DNA of 12,751 bases from Smittium mucronatum (lineage: Eukaryota > Kickxellomycota > Harpellomycetes > Harpellales > Legeriomycetaceae): the NCBI GenBank assembly GCA_001953115.1, contig LSSL01000790.1:1-12751 (forward strand), read 5' to 3'. The position numbers were made by a program, and so were the translations under genes. A model generated the notes under the pieces. It was not told where the DNA came from, did no database searches, and worked only from the letters and a program-made list of their open reading frames with translations. This document shows positions 7,581-12,751 of this stretch, piece by piece (the first letter of the stretch is position 1; each line of letters opens with the position of its first letter).

Positions 7581-10500
7581 AAAATTTTGAAAATTTTGAA
7601 TTTTTTTAAATTAGTTTTTATAACTTTTTATTAACTTAAATAAAATTTAAGAGATATGTATATTTTTTATGAGAATGCGAGATTTTTGTTTTTATGTTGA
7701 GACCCATGTGATATTGATCCCATTTCCTATTTATCTAATTATCTATTAATTGAATTTCATAGTTTTTTAAGTATCACCAAACCAATTTTCAAAAGCATTA
7801 TTAATAGTCCAATAAAACATCATATTTCAAACCTTGTGCATGAATTAAATTTTGTTTTGAATTAAGCTTAATTTCACTCTAAAAATAATAAAAAAACTAT
7901 TTTTCTTTAAAATTTTGGAATTTCAATATTAGTAAATAACTATTCGGTAATAGCAATGTTGTAACTGCTATGCATTTCCTATTTAGAAATGATATATTCT
8001 TCCAGCGAAACTTTTAAGCTAACACGAGTTTGAATTAAAAAATACAGGATTCTATTCAAGATTTTCATAAATATTAATATATTTTTCGAATCATATGGAT
8101 TTATAATTTGTTAATTTTGAATAAATGGTTCATAAAGCCTCTACTTATAACTCTGGATAATTTCATCGCACAATAATCGTTTAAAATATGACTTTCGAAA
8201 AATACCGAATAAATTGACAGTTTTATGAGTATGTTATGAAAGAGAAAGATAATAGAAATATCAACTCCAAATACTTTGCATCCATTAAACTTTTTTTTAT
8301 TTTTCACAATTATGTTTTTTTTATTAAAAAAATAAATCAATAATTTTTTGAGTTCCAAAAATTAATTTATTGACGCAATAACAATTATTTTTTAGGGGTT
8401 CCATTCATTTTTGCTTATAAATAAGTTTCAATCATTTATAAAAACATCCAAGAATTCTAAGGCATATTATAGATTAATTCAAAATTTATTATTACTTGCT
8501 TAATCTTATTTTTAAAATGGTGCATTTTTTGTAGCTTAATAACCAATATTTTAATAATATATTTATAAACGTCCCATTAAAATATTATGAGTATTATAAT
8601 AGAGATCACGTTTAAATTATTCTGTTTCAACTAAATACTAAAAATATTGATATATTGTAGTATCATTACACTTATAATTTTAACTTTTAAAAATAAAACT
8701 TTGAGAAAATTGACCCAGCAGAATATAATTTTCACACTCAAAATCATTAATATCCGTTTTATTCAAAATTCTTATTTTAATTTCGAAACTTCAAAAAAAG
8801 TCTCTAACATTAGCCAAATACAAGATAAGATTTTGTGGGGTTAAATATATATATAAATATATTTACATGTCTGAAATATCAGAAGATTTGAGGAGAGCAT
8901 CTTATGACTATTTTTAAATATGCTTCACATTATCTTAACATAATTTTTATCAGTTTCGAATAAAAAATAAATCCACTTTAGTTTCATAATTATTTCAAAA
9001 TTTTAAATAGCTTCTAGGAACAAAAATGAATATTATACAGGAATCCAGTCATCAATACAAAATTTGAAAATTTCCTTTTTTATTGGTACATTAAAAAATC
9101 TGACAATTTTTTTTTATTATTCTTTAAAATTCTTGCAAGTTTAATAAATTAATCATAGAATAAGTTAGATATTTGCTAAATATCACTTAGGTCTTAATAT
9201 AACCACAAAAATCACACACCTAGATAAGTGTCACACCCGCATAGAAAATACATATTATGAATATGTAACCACTTTTGAAATTGTATCTTTTGTGAAAATG
9301 AATGGATTTTATTTTTTTTATCATACTCCATTCTCCGATTTTTTTTTTTTTTGAAATAGCTATAATTTTTTTTAAATATACATTTTTTTTTGATTGTGTA
9401 TAATAAAAATCGGGGATTTTCTGAGTGATATTTGGGGGGTGGGGGGTTAAAAAAACTCATATTTTATAGCAGCTTTATATTATTTATCACTTTTTATTAT
9501 GAAATTTTTTGCTTTTATTAATTATGGTAGAATTTTCTCCAATATTCACGAAGTTTCTTATGCGAAAAAAACTTATACATCTTTGGGCATTTTTCTATTT
9601 TATTTTTTTTAGATATCACAAAATTTATTTTATTATTCGGATTTCTCTTATGATGTAATAGCTTCTCCGCCTAAATTTTTTTGAAGAATTATGGATATTT
9701 AGTTTGATTGAAATAAAAATTGGACTCTCATATATAATAAAGAAATATGAACAATTAAGGGATGGGAAAATCATTTTAGAGCCTCTGATCTAAATACAAC
9801 AATAAATTGGGATTATTAAGAAGTTAAAAAGTGAAGTATTCACAAAAAATATGATAAAAAACCCCATCAATTTTTTTTAAAATAGACCTGTGTTAATTAA
9901 CCCAAATCATCATTTTTTATACAATCAGAAAACCCTCATACCAAAAAAATATTTTTATCGATCCAGAATTTAGTCAATTTTCATTAAAATTGTTCCTTAT
10001 ATATAAATAGAATAAAACAAGTGGTAAAAAATAACTTTATCTGAAAATATAAGATACTTAATTGTAATAATATAGCATAAAATATATTTTTACATTAAAT
10101 ATAATTTTTTGATTCGGATTTACTTTTTTTAATACGAATTTTTTTTTAATTAACTATTAATCAATGTTTCTGATTTCAAATATTATATTATATCCAAAAA
10201 TAAGGATATATATATGTGATATATGATTACTAATTTGATAGTGAATGTGATTTTTAATGTGGGTTTTTTATGAGATAATCAAATTTAAATATTTTTTTCT
10301 TTATGGTTTGTTTTTTAAAGTGTGATTAATTGTTTATATGGGTGTGGAAAGTATTTTTTATATTTTTTATATTTAAAATGTTACTGTGATTAATAAAACT
10401 ATATTAAAATTAGAGCAAGTTTCGTGTTGTATATCCCGAAAGAACTTGGATCAAAATGATATTAACATAAATTAAATTGGCTTATATCTGTACGATTATA

Positions 10501-12376
10501 TGAATTTTTTTTTGAATAATTTTCTTCTTTAAGTTCTAATAATAATAAAATAGAAATTACTTTAATAAAATTTACTACACAGATAGTCTATACTTTATCA
10601 AAATTATAACTATCTATAAATATCTAAAAAAAGAGGGTCTGGGGAATAATTTTTACACTCAATTTAAATATAAAAACCTATTTTCTCAGCGCTCTTATGA
10701 TTTTTTCATTCATAAATATTTCATTTTTTTTACCTGTCTTTTCTAAAGAAATGAGAACATTTTTTTTTTTGAAGAAATTTACCAAGTTTCAAAAATCAAT
10801 ATTTAAATATTTTTTCGACCAGAACAGATTCTTTAATACACAACGCTTATAACACTGATTTTATTTACAAAGCATGTTTTTTATTTTTTTAAAGTTCCAC
10901 ATTAATAAAATAAAATAATTTTGGTTTTCAGTATATTTTTCTTTTCTATGTTTAAATTCTAAAACTATTTTTATAAAAAATCAAACCAATACCATTTTTT
11001 AATATTTTGTAAATATACAAAAAATTTCTGAATAGAACCCTTTCATATAAATTTTTTATCTAGAAAAATTAAAAACAAAATAACTCTAAATTTTTTTAAA
11101 AATTTAAGCTTATAAAAAAAATTCAAAAAATTCAAAAAGCTTTTTTTTTTTTACTTTATGAATAGATATATATTTAAAATCTACAAGTTTTATCCGTATT
11201 TTCTACTGAATTTATAAAATTTAATTAAACTTCAAAAAAATTATGTTACTAAATTTTTATATTTTTTTATATTTTTGTATTTTTATAGAATCGAATGGAT
11301 TTTTTCTATATTTTCAAATACAGTAATAAATATTAAGACAAATTTTTTCAAAAAAATTAAATAAAAAAATCCTTTATAAATATGAGTTTCAACATTATTA
11401 ATGAATCCTCCCGCACTAAACAGATTAAATCTTAAAATCTCATATTATTATGGATTCTTGAACATTTTATTAATTAAAGGGAAAGAATTTTATTTTTATT
11501 TTAAAAAATTCCAATACTATGAGGACCAGAAAATAAATTTAACTCGATAAAAAAATATAATTGAGATATATTAATGTTTTGAGTAAAGCTACATAAAATT
11601 AGATTCATTTTTTTGGCACCTCACATACTCGGTAACATAAATAAATAAATTTATTGTGTGTAGATAAAAAATTGGTCGGGCCGAAAAATTGATATCTAAT
11701 TTAAAAATATTTAGGTCCATAAAATTCTAGATTCCAGATTCCGATTCCAGATTTTTTTTTAAAAAATTTATTTCTTTATACTTTCATAAATGAATCAGTT
11801 TAAAGTTAAAATTTAACTTATGATTAAAAAAATTCTTGAAATTTTTATAAACTTTATCATAATATGAAAAATTTAGGTGGGGGGGAGGGGTGTGCTTGAA
11901 AAATAAATAAAATTTTATTTTATATTTTTAAAAATCTCCACAAATTTCCTTATATCTGGAATAAGTGGGGAAAAAAGCAGACATCAAACATAAATATTAT
12001 TTAATTAAAACTATTAGTCCCAAAATAAAATTCCTTTTTATAAATTTATATCTTTCATAAAATATTTAGTTAAAGAGTTACTCAATGAAATTTTTGTTTA
12101 TATTTAGACTGTTTTTTTTATTTAATAAATTATATCAAAATATAATTACTTCTGTTTTTATATCTCTTTAAGGGTATCTTTAAATTATAAAATTATGGAT
12201 AATGGTTTTGAATTGAGTAAAAAAAAATTGGTACTAATTCTAAAATTTAGAGTATTTTTAATCCAAAAATTTTTGCGTTAAAGTTGAGGGTTTATTATTT
12301 TAGAATTTTTTTAATATATATTTTAATATTATTTCTATAAGAAAAGAAAAGTTAGACTCCTAATATTGAAATACCT
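7581..12376. other. Gene-free, extremely AT-rich desert
   Basis: For almost 4.8 kb the sequence is dominated by A and T, with many runs of six or more T or A and stops in all frames. No exon, tRNA or rRNA is seen. Short features include the near-palindromic AT tract at 8842-8864, TA-rich microsatellites near 10206-10229, direct repeats of GATTCCA around 11730-11751, and two isolated G-run clusters at 9434-9446 and 11876-11890. The composition is more extreme than the left flank and ends abruptly at about 12376. This may be old transposon DNA that has drifted or been mutated to AT, or structural DNA; the sequence does not decide. Confidence 0.7.
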
Positions 12377-12442
12377 TGTCGTGTTTTAGGGGCTTAATAG
12401 TGTACTTTTCGAAGTACAATAAACCAAAATTACACACAGCCT
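12377..12442 (+). mobile_element. Possible 5' end of the right LTR-like element
   Basis: Base composition changes sharply here, starting with TGTCGTGTTTTAGGGGC, and a 5'-TGT is the usual first trinucleotide of an LTR. A hairpin with the stem GTACTT (12402-12407) and AAGTAC (12412-12417) around a TTCG loop follows. The first bases resemble the minus strand near 570-590 at the left end. The region between there and 12443 has no clear counterpart in the left copy. Calling this the LTR start is inference. Confidence 0.4.
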
Positions 12443-12751
12443 CGTATTATTCTTGGTTGGGAGTAGTGGAGACAGTGCACAGCGATTTTGAGGACGGAGG
12501 TTCCAGAGGTGGACCATATATAAACAGAAGGAACCGGTCGCTTATCGCGGCTGAGACATATTCTAGCGCACAAGTTCAGCTTTCGACATTCAGACTGATC
12601 TCAGCGTCAAAAAGCTATTTATAGGAAAGCATTTTAGATCAATCCCACGTTTGGATAGGTGCCTAATTTTATTAATCCTGTTATAATTAGTCTCTGAATA
12701 GGAGCTCAGTAGCTTCAATTAACTATTTTTCATTGACAAAGAGCTTAATTC
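12443..12751 (+). repeat. Right copy of the long inverted repeat, LTR-like, cut by window end
   Basis: It is the reverse complement of 141-450 at about 85% identity. It runs off the window at the base that pairs with 141, so its downstream part is missing. It carries one copy of the 43 bp unit that is doubled at the left end. An 82-codon frame overlapping it (12376-12624) has no domain and is not taken as a gene. Compared with the left copy it is richer in A and T at many differing positions. Confidence 0.8.
12517..12524 (+). promoter_or_regulatory. TATA box in the right LTR-like repeat
   Basis: TATATAAA stands in a locally GC-richer setting (GGACCATATATAAACAGAAGG), so unlike AT runs elsewhere it is informative. 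Transcription would be expected about 25-35 bases on, near 12545-12560, within CTGAGACATATTC. The aligned site in the left copy is mutated to a TCTAG-containing sequence. Promoter function is inferred. Confidence 0.5.

Noticed and set aside
8842..8864. Alternating AT near-palindrome as an origin or regulatory site
   Set aside because: Such tracts arise readily in this composition, and nothing around it supports a function.
8101..9460. Three 65-85 codon frames in the AT desert
   Set aside because: Their translations are dominated by K, N, I and F and follow homopolymer runs; no motif is seen.
1..12751. CRISPR array, tRNA or rRNA genes
   Set aside because: No regularly spaced identical repeats, cloverleaf-compatible T-arm sequences or rRNA-like blocks were found by eye on either strand.

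Overview
This 12.75 kb window is AT-rich eukaryotic DNA holding one recognisable protein gene. That gene is a five-exon long-chain acyl-CoA synthetase (4582-6955, + strand, 665 residues after splicing). The four introns are short (65-117 bp), start GTTTGT or GTATTN, and end TAG or TTAG. The protein has the full set of eukaryotic LACS motifs, and the DNA around it is full of small repeats. This fits a fungus with an AT-rich, transposon-rich genome, perhaps an early-diverging lineage. That placement is inference: the window has no ribosomal or other taxonomic marker, and another unicellular eukaryote cannot be ruled out.

Layout from left to right. Positions 1-493 (perhaps to about 590) hold a relatively GC-rich repeat. 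It reappears as its reverse complement at the right edge (12443-12751, perhaps from 12377). The two copies match at about 85% by eye over roughly 310 bases. They look like parts of two LTR-type retroelements lying head to head and pointing out of the window. From about 594 to 4580 is non-coding DNA of moderately high AT content. It contains two abutting MITE-like elements (1293-1554 and 1561-1818) and a tandem pair of about 190 bp units whose first unit is itself MITE-like (2696-3081). The synthetase gene follows, with all introns in its first 720 bp and a 1653 bp uninterrupted last exon. After a short 3' flank and a small GC-richer patch (about 7497-7580), the sequence becomes a gene-free, extremely AT-rich desert. 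This runs to about 12376 and ends abruptly where the right-hand repeat begins.

No operon, CRISPR array, tRNA or rRNA is visible. The window reads as a single housekeeping lipid-metabolism gene in a repeat-rich, decayed landscape. I do not see an undescribed multi-gene system. The items most worth checking are the outward-facing edge repeats, the paired small elements and the sharp composition boundary at about 12376.
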